Under the pieces are notes generated by a model. That model ran no database searches. It was given only the letters and a program-made list of their open reading frames with translations, and was not told where the DNA came from. 64,000 nucleotides of DNA from an uncultured Bacteroides sp. GTDB lineage: Bacteria; Bacteroidota; Bacteroidia; Bacteroidales; UBA932. Numbering within the stretch: position 1 is the stretch's first letter; each line of letters starts with the position of its first letter. Position numbers and translations under genes: made by a program. Shown piece after piece: positions 17,652-26,293 of this stretch. The DNA lies in NCBI GenBank assembly GCA_945874355.1, contig CAMCGB010000009.1, forward strand, positions 1-64,000, given 5' to 3'.

Positions 17652-17984
17652 TTACTTCCCGTCAACCACATAGACATCCTCCCCCGGAGCGCTGAAAAGA
17701 TAGGTCTCCCTTGCGTATTTTTCCAGGGAGTCCCTGTCGGTGCGGAGGGCGTTTATAGTCGCATCCAGGCTGGAGTTCTGCCTCTCGAGCTCGACAATCT
17801 GCTTTTGCTGCTGCCTCAGGGTGCGGGCGGCGCCGAGCCATACGAATAGGTTGTCCTTCTTGACCATAAGGAAGACCAGGGTGAGGGTCGTGGCGATGAT
17901 GGCATAGCGCACGAAGGACCTCTGGCCGTGATTGCGGCCGTCCTTGTCCTTTTTCCAAAGATCCTTAAGTACTCCTTTTGCCAT
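17652..17984 (-). CDS. DivIC/FtsB-like septum formation initiator protein
   Basis: The 110-residue protein has one membrane span (RYAIIATTLTLVFLMV, about residues 25-42), then a coiled coil (LRQQQKQIVELERQNSSLDA) and the family motif region EKYARETYLFSAPGEDVYVV. This is the architecture of FtsB/DivIC, small bitopic division proteins that act with FtsL and FtsQ/DivIB at the septum. The ATG at 17984 (MAKGVLKDLW) is preferred over one 21 bp upstream. It is convergent with tilS (2 bp gap) and divergent from the nucleotidyltransferase gene. Confidence 0.85.
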   Translation of the reverse strand: MAKGVLKDLWKKDKDGRNHGQRSFVRYAIIATTLTLVFLMVKKDNLFVWLGAARTLRQQQKQIVELERQNSSLDATINALRTDRDSLEKYARETYLFSAPGEDVYVVDGK

Positions 17985-18012
17985 AGTTCGATGCAATGTG
18001 CACAAATTTAGT

Positions 18013-18020
18013 TATTTTTG
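18013..18020 (+). promoter_or_regulatory. -7 box for the nucleotidyltransferase gene
   Basis: TATTTTTG matches TAnnTTTG 34 bp upstream of the ATG at 18055. No clear -33 box is seen. Confidence 0.45.
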
Positions 18021-18054
18021 CAGATATTAGTGAACCGATAATTGTTTTTTCATT

Positions 18055-18987
18055 ATGAAACCTACACTTCTGGTCCTCGCTGCAGGAATGGGCAGCCGTT
18101 ACGGCGGTCTTAAGCAGGTGGACCCTCTCGGCCCCAATGGGGAGACTATCATTGACTATTCCATTTTCGACGCAGTCCGCGCAGGCTTCGGCAAGGTCGT
18201 GTACGTGGTCAGGGAGTACTTCCTTGAGCAGTTCAAGCAGACCGTGGAGCAGAAGTACAGCAATGTTTTCTGCCCTGACGGACAGAAGCTCGAGTTTGTG
18301 TTCGTAACCCAGGAGCTTAGCAAAATCCCCGAAGGGTACAGCCTCAATCCCGAGCGTCAGAAGCCCTGGGGCACCGCCCACGCCGTGCTTATGGCCGCAG
18401 ATGCGATCAACGAGCCTTTCGTGGTCATCAACGGCGACGACTTCTACGGCAGGGAGTCTTTTGAGATTGCCGCAAAGTGGTGCGAAAAGCATCAGGGCGG
18501 AGAGGGTGTTTACGGCATAGTTGGCTTCGAGCTGGACCACACCCTGAGCGAATCCGGAGGAGTGTCCAGGGGCATATGCCACTACGACGCCGAAGGACAC
18601 CTGACCGATGTTGTGGAGCACCTCAACATAGCAAAGAACGCCGAAGGCAAGGTTATGGGAGACAACTCCATCACCGGGGAGACTGTCGTTCTGAACGGCA
18701 AGGACCTCTGCTCGATGAACATGTGGTGCTTCACTCCCGACTATTTCAAGCGCAGCGCCGTGATTTTCAAATCATTCCTTGACGCCAACTCGCAGGAGCT
18801 CAAGAAGGAGTTCTATATTCCTTATGCAATAGATGTGATGATACGCGAGCAGGGAGTGAACTGCGACGTGCTTTCAACCCCGGCCCACTGGTTCGGAGTC
18901 ACCTACAAGGAAGACCGTCCTGCAGTGGTTGAGAAGTTTGCCGCCCTTGCCGCTGAAGGAGTATATCCTTCACCTCTTTACAAGTAA
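18055..18987 (+). CDS. Sugar-phosphate nucleotidyltransferase-like protein
   Basis: The 310-residue protein has the GT-A fold signature of NTP transferases. The nucleotide-binding loop is LVLAAGMGSRYGGLKQVDPLG at the N-terminus, and a metal-binding Asp pair sits in FVVINGDDFYG. KPWGTAHAVLMA resembles the GTAxA substrate loop. No acyltransferase or hexapeptide domain follows. Proteins of this type activate sugar phosphates, giving NDP-sugars for wall, capsule or recycling pathways; the sugar cannot be told from sequence. The CPBP protease gene starts 1 bp after its stop. Confidence 0.8.
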   Translation: MKPTLLVLAAGMGSRYGGLKQVDPLGPNGETIIDYSIFDAVRAGFGKVVYVVREYFLEQFKQTVEQKYSNVFCPDGQKLEFVFVTQELSKIPEGYSLNPERQKPWGTAHAVLMAADAINEPFVVINGDDFYGRESFEIAAKWCEKHQGGEGVYGIVGFELDHTLSESGGVSRGICHYDAEGHLTDVVEHLNIAKNAEGKVMGDNSITGETVVLNGKDLCSMNMWCFTPDYFKRSAVIFKSFLDANSQELKKEFYIPYAIDVMIREQGVNCDVLSTPAHWFGVTYKEDRPAVVEKFAALAAEGVYPSPLYK

Positions 18988-18988
18988 T

Positions 18989-19873
18989 ATGGCCAAACGG
19001 AAAATCAACAATTACGCTCTCCTGTCGGGCTACGATTATTTCGTGCCCAACATCTCCCAGCTGTTCATACTCCTCGCCTTCATCATCCTGGGAGTCGTGC
19101 TGGGCAACCTGGTCACCCTGGCACTGAGCCTGATACCGGGGATGGGACAGGACGCGATGATGATAGTATCCTACCCTCTGATGTTCATCCCTGCGATGAT
19201 TTATGCCAAATCCCGCAGCAGGAATATGAGCATCGGGGGTGAGGGCCTGAAGCTGGATAGCCGCACTTTCAGCCCCCTGTCCTTAAGCAAATGCATTCTT
19301 CTTGCCATCGGTGGAGCCGTAGCAATGTGGTTCTTCAGCGACCCTCTGGGAAGACTGCTTCCCGAGCCGGGCGAGATGATAAAGCAGCTTCTGGAGAGTA
19401 TGACGCAGGGCAATATGATTCTGAATTTCATTTCGGTCTGCATCTTCGCTCCTTTCTTCGAAGAGTGGCTGTGCAGGGGTATGGTCCTCAGGGGCCTGCT
19501 CGGCAGCAATGTCAAGCCAGCCTGGGCGATAGTTATTTCGGCGCTCTTCTTCGCTCTCATCCATATGAACCCCTGGCAGGCTCTTCCTGCCTTCGTGATA
19601 GGCTCGATGATGGGTTATGTATACTATAGGACCGGCTCGCTGAAGCTCACGATGCTGATGCATTTCACGAACAATTTCCTTTCGCTCGTGCTGTCCAACA
19701 TCGACGCTCTCAAGGACGTAGAGAGCTGGGCTGAAGTGCTTCCTGCCCCTTCATACTGGGCTCTTGTCGCCCTGAGCGTCCTGGTTGCCGCCGTCGTTAT
19801 AGTCTGCTTCTCCAGGATTCCTGCCTCCCCTACCGGAGGCCTTGAGAAACGAAAAGCCCTAATCGAGCAGTAG
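18989..19873 (+). CDS. CPBP family intramembrane glutamic endopeptidase
   Basis: This membrane protease belongs to the CAAX protease/bacteriocin-processing family. The ATG at 18989 follows the preceding stop by one base; a longer frame inside the upstream gene is rejected. The 294 residues contain about eight hydrophobic segments. All three family motifs are present: FFEEWLCRG (EExxxR), FFALIHMNPWQ and MLMHFTNNFLSL. Substrates are unknown; it could process a peptide or lipidated protein. A strong bidirectional terminator lies immediately after. Confidence 0.92.
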   Translation: MAKRKINNYALLSGYDYFVPNISQLFILLAFIILGVVLGNLVTLALSLIPGMGQDAMMIVSYPLMFIPAMIYAKSRSRNMSIGGEGLKLDSRTFSPLSLSKCILLAIGGAVAMWFFSDPLGRLLPEPGEMIKQLLESMTQGNMILNFISVCIFAPFFEEWLCRGMVLRGLLGSNVKPAWAIVISALFFALIHMNPWQALPAFVIGSMMGYVYYRTGSLKLTMLMHFTNNFLSLVLSNIDALKDVESWAEVLPAPSYWALVALSVLVAAVVIVCFSRIPASPTGGLEKRKALIEQ

Positions 19874-19917
19874 AACAATAAAAAAGGTGGCCAAAATCAG
19901 CCACCTTTTTTATTGTT
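19874..19917. terminator. Bidirectional intrinsic terminator
   Basis: A perfect 18-bp stem (AACAATAAAAAAGGTGGC with its complement) closes an 8-nt loop, and both strands end in a T tract. It lies one base after the CPBP gene stop and 12 bp beyond the FKBP gene stop on the other strand, so it terminates both convergent operons. Confidence 0.95.
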
Positions 19918-19929
19918 GAGTAGAGAACT

Positions 19930-20721
19930 CTATTTTTCTTCATCCTCGCTAGCGACAGCCTTGCCTACCTTTGCGAGGGTAACGTCGAAGATAAGGGTGG
20001 AGTTGGGCTCGATAGCCTGATTGCCCTGGGCGCCGTAACCGAGATCGGAAGGAATGTAGAGCTTGATCTTGCCGCCCTCACCTACGAGCTGCAGACCTTC
20101 CTGCCATCCGCGGATGACCTGGGTGAGAACAATCTGGATAGGCTCGCTGCCCTCGGGAGTCTCATCGAATACGGTTCCGTCAAGAAGAGAACCCTTGTAG
20201 TTTACCCATACGGTATCCTCTGCTGCAGGCTTAATCTCGCTTCCCGGCTCGAGAATCTCGTACTGCAGGCCTGACTCGGTGGTCTGTACGCCGGCCTTTG
20301 AAGCATTCTTTGCAAGGAAAGCCTCGCCCTTCTCCTTGTTCAGCAGGGACAGATAGTTGGCTCTCTTGTCGAGGAAGGCGTTGAAAGCGTTGTTGATGGA
20401 AGAGGGCTTGTGCTTGAACTGATCCTCATATCCGGGAGTCTGGAAGTTGCCCTCTGCCTTGAGAACAGCCTTGATACCCTTGGTAATCTCTGAATAGTTC
20501 AGGTCCTCGCCGAAATTGTAAGCCTTGAGGAAAGAGCCGAAATTGACACCCACCAGATAGCTGACCGAGTCAATCTCGGCTCTTGAAGGAAGGTAATCTT
20601 TTGCGCTCTTCGCTACGGCTGACTCGCTGCTGTTGACATCAGCCTCACCTGCCTGCTGGCCAGAGCAGGCAACCACACTCAGTCCAATTACAAGGACTGA
20701 AAGTACTTTGTTGATTTTCAT
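19930..20721 (-). CDS. FKBP-type peptidyl-prolyl cis-trans isomerase lipoprotein
   Basis: The 263-residue protein has a lipoprotein signal peptide (VIGLSVVACSGQQ, Cys near 19). A helical FKBP_N-type dimerisation region follows (DSVSYLVGVNFGSFLKAYNFG through EAFLAKNA). The C-terminal FKBP domain (about residues 150-255) includes VWVNYKGSLLDGTVFDE, VIRGWQEGLQLVGEGGKIKL, PSDLGYGAQG and NSTLIFDVTL. It resembles Mip/FkpA and would assist folding of exported proteins. It is the last gene of the minus-strand run that begins with the deoxynucleoside kinases, 29 bp after the ROK gene. Confidence 0.95.
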   Translation of the reverse strand: MKINKVLSVLVIGLSVVACSGQQAGEADVNSSESAVAKSAKDYLPSRAEIDSVSYLVGVNFGSFLKAYNFGEDLNYSEITKGIKAVLKAEGNFQTPGYEDQFKHKPSSINNAFNAFLDKRANYLSLLNKEKGEAFLAKNASKAGVQTTESGLQYEILEPGSEIKPAAEDTVWVNYKGSLLDGTVFDETPEGSEPIQIVLTQVIRGWQEGLQLVGEGGKIKLYIPSDLGYGAQGNQAIEPNSTLIFDVTLAKVGKAVASEDEEK

Positions 20722-20750
20722 TTGATTTTATTTTGTTTTGTATGTTCCTT

Positions 20751-21713
20751 CTACAATTCCCAAGCCAGAGCTGAAGCACCGAGGATGGCGGCATCGGACT
20801 CCTTGAGGCTGGAGAATACGATTTTGATCTTTCCCTTCCAGAGCGGCAGCAGGTTCTCGTTCATGGCTTCGAGCATAGGCTCGTATATATACTCCTTCGC
20901 GCGGGCAAGTCCTCCGAAGAGTACGATGGCCTCGGGTGAAGAGAATGCCACGAAGTCCGCAAAGCTGCGTCCGAGCATACGGCCGGTGTAGTCGAAGATC
21001 CTCCTTGCGAGGGCATCTCCGGCCTTTGCCGCATCGTAAACATCTTTGGATGAAATAGTTTCGACTTCCCTTAGAAGTGAAGGCTCATTGCTTGCCTCGA
21101 GCCACTCGCGGGCAGTCCTGGCAACTCCGGTAGCAGAGCAGTAGGTCTCCAGACAGCCGGTTTTGCCGCAGCCGCACTGGCGTCCGTTGTTCCTGACTGC
21201 GCAGGTATGGCCCAGCTCTCCGGCAAGTCCGTCGTGGCCGTAAACCACCTTGCCGTCGATGACAATACCGCTTCCGACTCCGGTTCCGAGGGTAATCATA
21301 ATGAAATGGCTCATACCCTTGGCGGCTCCGTAAGTCATCTCGCCCACTGCAGCGGCGTTCGCGTCATTTGTCAGGCTGACAGGAATTCCGTCCAGAAGCT
21401 CTGACAGTTTGGCTGCAAAGTCCACGCTCTTGTTGGCAGCCCAGGCGATATTGGGAGCAAAAGCCACCTGACCGGTGTAGTAGTTACCGTTGGGCGCACC
21501 GACTCCGATTCCCCTCACGTCGCCCTCAACCGAGGCGTCTGCAACGCAGGCCTTGATGGCTGCGGCAAGGGCCTTGAGATAAGCGTCGGCATCATCACCG
21601 TAAGTGTCTGTCCTGATTACGGTCTGCGCAAGCACTTCTCCGCGCGCATTGACCACTCCTATTTTGGAGGTCTGTCCACCGACATCGACTCCAACTACGT
21701 GCTGTTTGTCCAT
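20751..21713 (-). CDS. ROK family sugar kinase (probable glucokinase)
   Basis: The 320-residue protein starts at MDKQHVVGVDVGGQTSKIG, an ATP phosphate-binding motif. It has TNDANAAAVGEMTYG, the GTGVGSGIVIDGKV motif, GELGHT, and the ROK zinc signature QCGCGKTGCLETYCS. The family phosphorylates glucose or related hexoses; the substrate here is not determined. Its ATG overlaps the stop of the upstream MFS permease as TAATG, so translation is probably coupled and the permease likely supplies its sugar. Confidence 0.9.
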   Translation of the reverse strand: MDKQHVVGVDVGGQTSKIGVVNARGEVLAQTVIRTDTYGDDADAYLKALAAAIKACVADASVEGDVRGIGVGAPNGNYYTGQVAFAPNIAWAANKSVDFAAKLSELLDGIPVSLTNDANAAAVGEMTYGAAKGMSHFIMITLGTGVGSGIVIDGKVVYGHDGLAGELGHTCAVRNNGRQCGCGKTGCLETYCSATGVARTAREWLEASNEPSLLREVETISSKDVYDAAKAGDALARRIFDYTGRMLGRSFADFVAFSSPEAIVLFGGLARAKEYIYEPMLEAMNENLLPLWKGKIKIVFSSLKESDAAILGASALAWEL

Positions 21714-22996
21714 TATTCTACAGGTATATCTTTGTTGACATTCTTGCATCCCCACAGTGCATAGTAAAGAATGTAGAGAAGCATTGCAATAACGAGCCAA
21801 TAGCTGGCCATATAGCCGGCATTCTTGGCGATAACGTCCTGAAGCAGAGGCATGATTCCACCGCCGACCACCATCATCATAAAGATTCCGGAAGCCTGCT
21901 CGGTGTACTTGCCGAGGCCCTCGGTGCTGAGGTTGAAGATTGCGCCCCACATAATGGAGGTGCAAAGTCCGCAGAGCACAAGGAACAGAGCTTTGACGGG
22001 AACTCCGGAAGCCATAAAGAAGCCTCTTTCAACGCTGTATCCAGGCATATTCATAACCAGGTCCCTGGGCAGAAGGATGGCCACGAGCACCAGGACAACA
22101 GCAGTAGAAGTCACTGCAATGACCTGGGTGCGGGTGCTGACCTTGCCGCTGATAAGAGAGCTCAGGGCTCTTCCCACCATCATAAGCAGCCAGTAAACGG
22201 CGGCGATAGCACCTCCGATGGCGGCACCGCTCTCGAGCAGTCCGGCACCCTTTTCAGATGCATCGGAAAGGTAGAAGTTCAGCTGGGAAGGGATACCGAT
22301 CTCGATGCCCACATAGAAGAAAATGGCGACAACCCCGAGGACCACGTGACGGAAGCTCCAGGCGCTGTGCTCATACTTGACATTCTTCCTCTCGAGCGCG
22401 GGCTCGGGGATGCTGACAAAGGAGATGATGATGAATGAGATGGCGAATACACCCATTGCAATGAACAGAAGGGGTGCGACATCGCTCATCGCGGTCTTGT
22501 CGGTAACAGTACCGATCAGGACACCCACCAGCAGAGGGGTAAGGGTTCCGGTCAGGGAGTTGAAAGTACCGCCGATCTGTATGTACTGGTTGCCCTTGTT
22601 TCCGCCGCCTCCGAGGAGCTTGAGCATAGGGTTGACCACGGTGTTGAGCATGCAGACGCAGAATCCGCAGACGAAAGCTCCCAGCAGATAGACATAGATT
22701 GCGCTGCCTCCCAGGAAGCTGAAGCTGGAAAGATACTGGATAACTATGCCCACAAAACCGGTGGCGATGGCGATTAGGGTGGTCTTCTTGTAGCCGACCT
22801 TGACGAGCATCTTGCCCGCGGGGATACCCATAAACAGGTATGCGGCGAAGTTCATCATATTACCCATCATTCCTGCCCACTCATAATGGCCTCTCCAAAT
22901 GTTTCCGAAGGGGGCGGCCATATTGGTGACGAATGAAATCATCGCGAAGATGAAGCACATCGTCACAATGGCGACCATATTGCTTTTCTTTTCCAT
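21713..22996 (-). CDS. MFS sugar permease (FucP/glucose-galactose-like)
   Basis: A 427-residue membrane protein with about 12 hydrophobic helices. The layout suits the FHS (fucose/glucose/galactose:H+) branch of the major facilitator superfamily: an N-terminal helix with ISFVTNMAAPFGNIWR, GIPAGKMLVKVGYKKT between helices 2 and 3, NTVVNPMLKLLGG, and an EQASGIFMMMVVGGGIMPLLQ segment late in the protein. It overlaps the ROK kinase by one base, forming a transport-and-phosphorylate pair. The sugar is unknown. Confidence 0.87.
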   Translation of the reverse strand: MEKKSNMVAIVTMCFIFAMISFVTNMAAPFGNIWRGHYEWAGMMGNMMNFAAYLFMGIPAGKMLVKVGYKKTTLIAIATGFVGIVIQYLSSFSFLGGSAIYVYLLGAFVCGFCVCMLNTVVNPMLKLLGGGGNKGNQYIQIGGTFNSLTGTLTPLLVGVLIGTVTDKTAMSDVAPLLFIAMGVFAISFIIISFVSIPEPALERKNVKYEHSAWSFRHVVLGVVAIFFYVGIEIGIPSQLNFYLSDASEKGAGLLESGAAIGGAIAAVYWLLMMVGRALSSLISGKVSTRTQVIAVTSTAVVLVLVAILLPRDLVMNMPGYSVERGFFMASGVPVKALFLVLCGLCTSIMWGAIFNLSTEGLGKYTEQASGIFMMMVVGGGIMPLLQDVIAKNAGYMASYWLVIAMLLYILYYALWGCKNVNKDIPVE

Positions 22997-23023
22997 ATTG
23001 TTGATAGATTTAGTGTTACAAGT

Positions 23024-24937
23024 CTAGAGGGATTTGAGGTTCTTCTCGTTGAAGATGTCCTTGCCCTCTGCGGTCATAGCATATTCGATACGGTCCATAT
23101 AGAACTTCTCGACCTTGCCGCGCACCATCTTCATAGTGGTATTGAGCATACCGTTCTGCTCGGTGAAAGGAGTCTCTCCCACAATGATGGAAGCGGGCAG
23201 CCACCTTTCGGGGAACATTCCGGCCTTCTTGCCGCCGGGACGGTAGGCGTCAACCTCAGCCTTGATGATTGAAAGCTGGGCCTTCTTACCTTCGAGGCTC
23301 TCGGGGTCGAGTCCGCTCTTCTTCACCTCCTCGGCGAGGGCGGTCTTGTTGGGAATTACCAGCACTACGGTGTAGGGGCTCTGGTTGTTGTAGAGCATAC
23401 TGGTCTCGATGAACTTGGAGCCGTCGGCAAGGTTGTCCTCATATCCTTCGGGAGAGTATTTCTCACCGTCGGCGGCTATCAGAAGGCTCTTGAAGCGACC
23501 GGTAACATACAGATACTCACGGTCTTCCTTGCACAGATAGCCTCTGTCTCCGGTATGCAGCCATCCGTCCACGATGGTCTTCGCAGTGGCCTCGGGGTTC
23601 TTCCAGTAGCCGGCCATCACATTCTCTCCGCGGATTACGATTTCGCCGGTCTGTCCGTCGGGAAGCTCATTGCCCTCCTCGTCGCAGATCTTGATGTCCA
23701 TGGGCTTCACGGTGCGGCCTGAAGAGCCGAAGCGGGCGTGGCCCATAGAGTTGGCGCAGATTACAGGGGTGGCTTCAGACAGGCCGTAACCCTGGAATAC
23801 AGGCATTCCGATGGCGCAGAAATATCTCTGGAGCTCGATGTCCAGAAGGGCGCCTCCGCCGACGAAGAATTTCAGGCGGCCTCCGAAGCCCTCGCGGATC
23901 TTCGAGAACACGAGCTTGTCCATAAGGGCGTTGACGGGCTTTCTCCACCACATTTTCCAGCAGGGCTTGCCGGCGTTATAGTACTCGCGGTTGTAGATCT
24001 CGGCATTCTTCACACCCCACTCGTATAGCTTCTCGACGAATTTGCCCTTCTTCTTGATGGCTCCGTCGAAGCTCTTCTTGAAGTTGCGCGAAAGGGTGGG
24101 CACGCTCAGCAGCACGTGGGGACGCACTTCGCTGATGGCTGAAGGGATGTTCTTAAGCAGGCTGACGGTGCTCTTGCCGCAAGGAACGGTAGCGATGCTT
24201 CCGCCGCACTTCATCATCACATAGAAGCCGGCCACGTGCGCGAAGCAGTGGTCAAGAGGCAGGATGATGAGCATCACATTGCCCTCGTCGATGGAAATTA
24301 CTGAAAGAGCCTGGTCCACATTGGCAGTATAGTTGCGGTGGGTCAGAAGTATGCCCTTGGGGTCGGCTGTGGTGCCGGATGTATAGCTGATATTGGCGTA
24401 GTCGTCAGGCAGAACTTCGGCGCTTCTCTTCTCCCTCTCGCCGGGATGCTCCTTGAGGAACTGCTCGCCAGCCTTGCGCACATCGTCCAGATAAATCTCT
24501 CCCTCCTTGAGCTCGATGGGGTCCATCACGATTACCTTCTCGATGGCGGGGCACTTGCCTATCACGCGCCTGATTTTTTCAATCTGGGTCTGGGAAGCTA
24601 CCACGAAACGGGAGTCGGAGTGGTTGATGCGGAAGGTCAGGTCCATATCGGACTCCAGCTTGAAAGAAAGGGGAACATTGACCGCTCCGGCATAGAGGAT
24701 TCCGAGCTCGGTGAATATCCAGTCGTTCCTTCCTTCGGAGATAAGGGCTACCTTTTCACCTTTCTTCAGGCCGAGGGCCATGAATCCGGCGGCGAGGAGG
24801 TGGGCCTGCTCACGAGTCTGGTTGAAAGAGGTTTCTGTCCAAACTCCGTCAACTTTCTGTCTGAGGAAGGTGGCTTCGCCGTACTTGGCGGTATACTTCT
24901 CTACGAAATCAATGATGGTAGGTCTTTTCTGGTCCAT
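23024..24937 (-). CDS. AMP-dependent long-chain acyl-CoA synthetase
   Basis: The 637-residue protein belongs to the adenylate-forming superfamily. The P-loop-like motif is ISYTSGTTADPKGILLTHRNY, with YGLSEATPVICANS (A5 region) and LHTGDRGYL (A7) further on, and a C-terminal sub-domain containing VTGRFKSLLIAADGEKYSPE (A8). It would activate fatty acids with ATP and CoA for lipid synthesis or degradation. The neighbouring genes, 27 bp on each side, do not encode other beta-oxidation enzymes, so its role may be to reuse exogenous or recycled fatty acids. Confidence 0.93.
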   Translation of the reverse strand: MDQKRPTIIDFVEKYTAKYGEATFLRQKVDGVWTETSFNQTREQAHLLAAGFMALGLKKGEKVALISEGRNDWIFTELGILYAGAVNVPLSFKLESDMDLTFRINHSDSRFVVASQTQIEKIRRVIGKCPAIEKVIVMDPIELKEGEIYLDDVRKAGEQFLKEHPGEREKRSAEVLPDDYANISYTSGTTADPKGILLTHRNYTANVDQALSVISIDEGNVMLIILPLDHCFAHVAGFYVMMKCGGSIATVPCGKSTVSLLKNIPSAISEVRPHVLLSVPTLSRNFKKSFDGAIKKKGKFVEKLYEWGVKNAEIYNREYYNAGKPCWKMWWRKPVNALMDKLVFSKIREGFGGRLKFFVGGGALLDIELQRYFCAIGMPVFQGYGLSEATPVICANSMGHARFGSSGRTVKPMDIKICDEEGNELPDGQTGEIVIRGENVMAGYWKNPEATAKTIVDGWLHTGDRGYLCKEDREYLYVTGRFKSLLIAADGEKYSPEGYEDNLADGSKFIETSMLYNNQSPYTVVLVIPNKTALAEEVKKSGLDPESLEGKKAQLSIIKAEVDAYRPGGKKAGMFPERWLPASIIVGETPFTEQNGMLNTTMKMVRGKVEKFYMDRIEYAMTAEGKDIFNEKNLKSL

Positions 24938-24964
24938 ATTTCTGGTTTTTGGTTTATCTTGAAC

Positions 24965-25582
24965 TTAATCTTTAAAGAGGCCATACAGCTGGGCGTCAAT
25001 CATATCCGTCACCTTCTCAAAGTCCTCGGGACGGTCTCCGAACTTGACATTGTCAGCGTCAATGACCAGCAGCTTGCCCTTGTAGGAGCTGATCCAGGCC
25101 TCGTACTTCTCGTTCAGCCCGGTCAGATAATCGATGCGTATGCTCTTCTCATAGTCGCGACCCCTCTTCTGGATCTGGGAGATGAGATTGGGGATGGTGG
25201 ACTTGAGATAGATAAGAAGGTCGGGGTAGCCGACAAGCGACATCATCAGATTGAACAGGTCGGTGTAGTTCTCGAAGTCGCGGGTGCTCATAAGCCCCAT
25301 ATCGTGGAGGTTGGGGGCGAAAATCTTCGCGTCCTCGAATATGGTCCTGTCCTGGACTATGATATCGTCCGTCTTGGAGATATCCACCACGTCCTTGAAG
25401 CGTTTGTTGAGGAAATAAATCTGGAGGTTGAACGACCATCTTGCCATATCGTCGTAGAAATCAGCAAGATAAGGATTGAAGTCGACAGACTCGTACTTGG
25501 GAGTCCAACCATAATGGGCAACGAGCATCTTCGTGAGGGTAGTCTTACCGCTGCCTATATTGCCTGCAATAGCTATATGCAT
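24965..25582 (-). CDS. Deoxynucleoside kinase, copy 1
   Basis: The 205-residue enzyme belongs to the deoxyadenosine/deoxyguanosine kinase-type dNK family. The P-loop GNIGSGKTTL is at residues 7-16. The substrate-binding VQDRTIFEDAKIFA carries the family's DR motif, and the lid region is around QIQKRGRDYEKSIRIDYL. It phosphorylates deoxynucleosides for salvage into dNTPs. It lies 39 bp after a paralogue about two-thirds identical (by eye), and 27 bp before the acyl-CoA synthetase. Confidence 0.92.
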   Translation of the reverse strand: MHIAIAGNIGSGKTTLTKMLVAHYGWTPKYESVDFNPYLADFYDDMARWSFNLQIYFLNKRFKDVVDISKTDDIIVQDRTIFEDAKIFAPNLHDMGLMSTRDFENYTDLFNLMMSLVGYPDLLIYLKSTIPNLISQIQKRGRDYEKSIRIDYLTGLNEKYEAWISSYKGKLLVIDADNVKFGDRPEDFEKVTDMIDAQLYGLFKD

Positions 25583-25621
25583 ATCAAGTGTATGTTGTTA
25601 TAATTCACAAATGTAAGAATA

Positions 25622-26236
25622 TTATTGGAAAAGGCCATACAACTCGGCGTCGATACGGTCCGTGATAAGGGAGAAATCTTCGGCCCTGTTCTCGAAATCC
25701 AGATTGTCGGCGTCGATTACCAGAAGCCTTCCCTTGTAGGAGGCAATCCAGTCCTCGTACTTACGGTTAAGGCCTTCAAGGTACTCGAGACTCATACTCT
25801 GCTCGTAGTCGCGGCCCCTTTTCTGGATCTGGCTTACAAGATGGGGCACACCGGCGCGAAGGTAAATCAGAAGGTCGGGAAGCTTGACCATAGACATCAT
25901 CATCTCGAAAAGGAGCATATAGGTGTCATAGTCCCGCTGGGACAAGTTCCCCATTTCGAGATTGTTGCGCACGAAAATGTGCACGCCCTCGAGTATGGTC
26001 CTGTCCTGAATGACGACCCCTTCCGAGCGCCCGATTTCGAGCACATCCTTGAAGCGCATCGCAAGGAAATAGGTCTCCAGATTGTAGGACCAGCGGGGAA
26101 TGTCCTTGTAGTAGTCTTCAAGATAAGGGTTGTATGTCACGGACTCGTACTTTGGAGTCCAGCCGTAATGGGCGGCAAGGAGCCTTGTCAGGGTGGTCTT
26201 GCCGCTGCCTATGTTGCCTGCTATTCCTATGTGCAT
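25622..26236 (-). CDS. Deoxynucleoside kinase, copy 2
   Basis: A 204-residue paralogue of the downstream kinase. It has the same P-loop (GNIGSGKTTL), VVIQDRTILEGVHIFVRN and IQKRGRDYEQSMSLEYL. The ATG at 26236 (MHIGIAGNIGSG) matches the paralogue start exactly; a much longer frame running upstream is antisense to the MBL gene and is rejected. Tandem dNKs in some bacteria form heterodimers with different base preference. Differences near DRTIFED versus DRTILEG fit such divergence but do not prove it. Confidence 0.92.
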   Translation of the reverse strand: MHIGIAGNIGSGKTTLTRLLAAHYGWTPKYESVTYNPYLEDYYKDIPRWSYNLETYFLAMRFKDVLEIGRSEGVVIQDRTILEGVHIFVRNNLEMGNLSQRDYDTYMLLFEMMMSMVKLPDLLIYLRAGVPHLVSQIQKRGRDYEQSMSLEYLEGLNRKYEDWIASYKGRLLVIDADNLDFENRAEDFSLITDRIDAELYGLFQ

Positions 26237-26259
26237 AATGTTTCGATGGTATAGAACTA

Positions 26260-26267
26260 CAAATTTA
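26260..26267 (-). promoter_or_regulatory. -7 box for the dNK-to-FKBP operon
   Basis: The minus strand reads TAAATTTG, matching TAnnTTTG, 24 bp upstream of the dNK copy 2 start. It forms a near-mirror image with the plus-strand TAAATTTG at 26281-26288, so the two divergent promoters overlap. Confidence 0.5.
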
Positions 26268-26280
26268 CTACAAAAGTTTG

Positions 26281-26288
26281 TAAATTTG
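26281..26288 (+). promoter_or_regulatory. -7 box for the MBL hydrolase gene
   Basis: TAAATTTG matches TAnnTTTG and ends only five bases before the ATG at 26294. If used, transcription would start at or next to the start codon, giving a leaderless or almost leaderless mRNA. Confidence 0.45.
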
Positions 26289-26293
26289 CCCTT

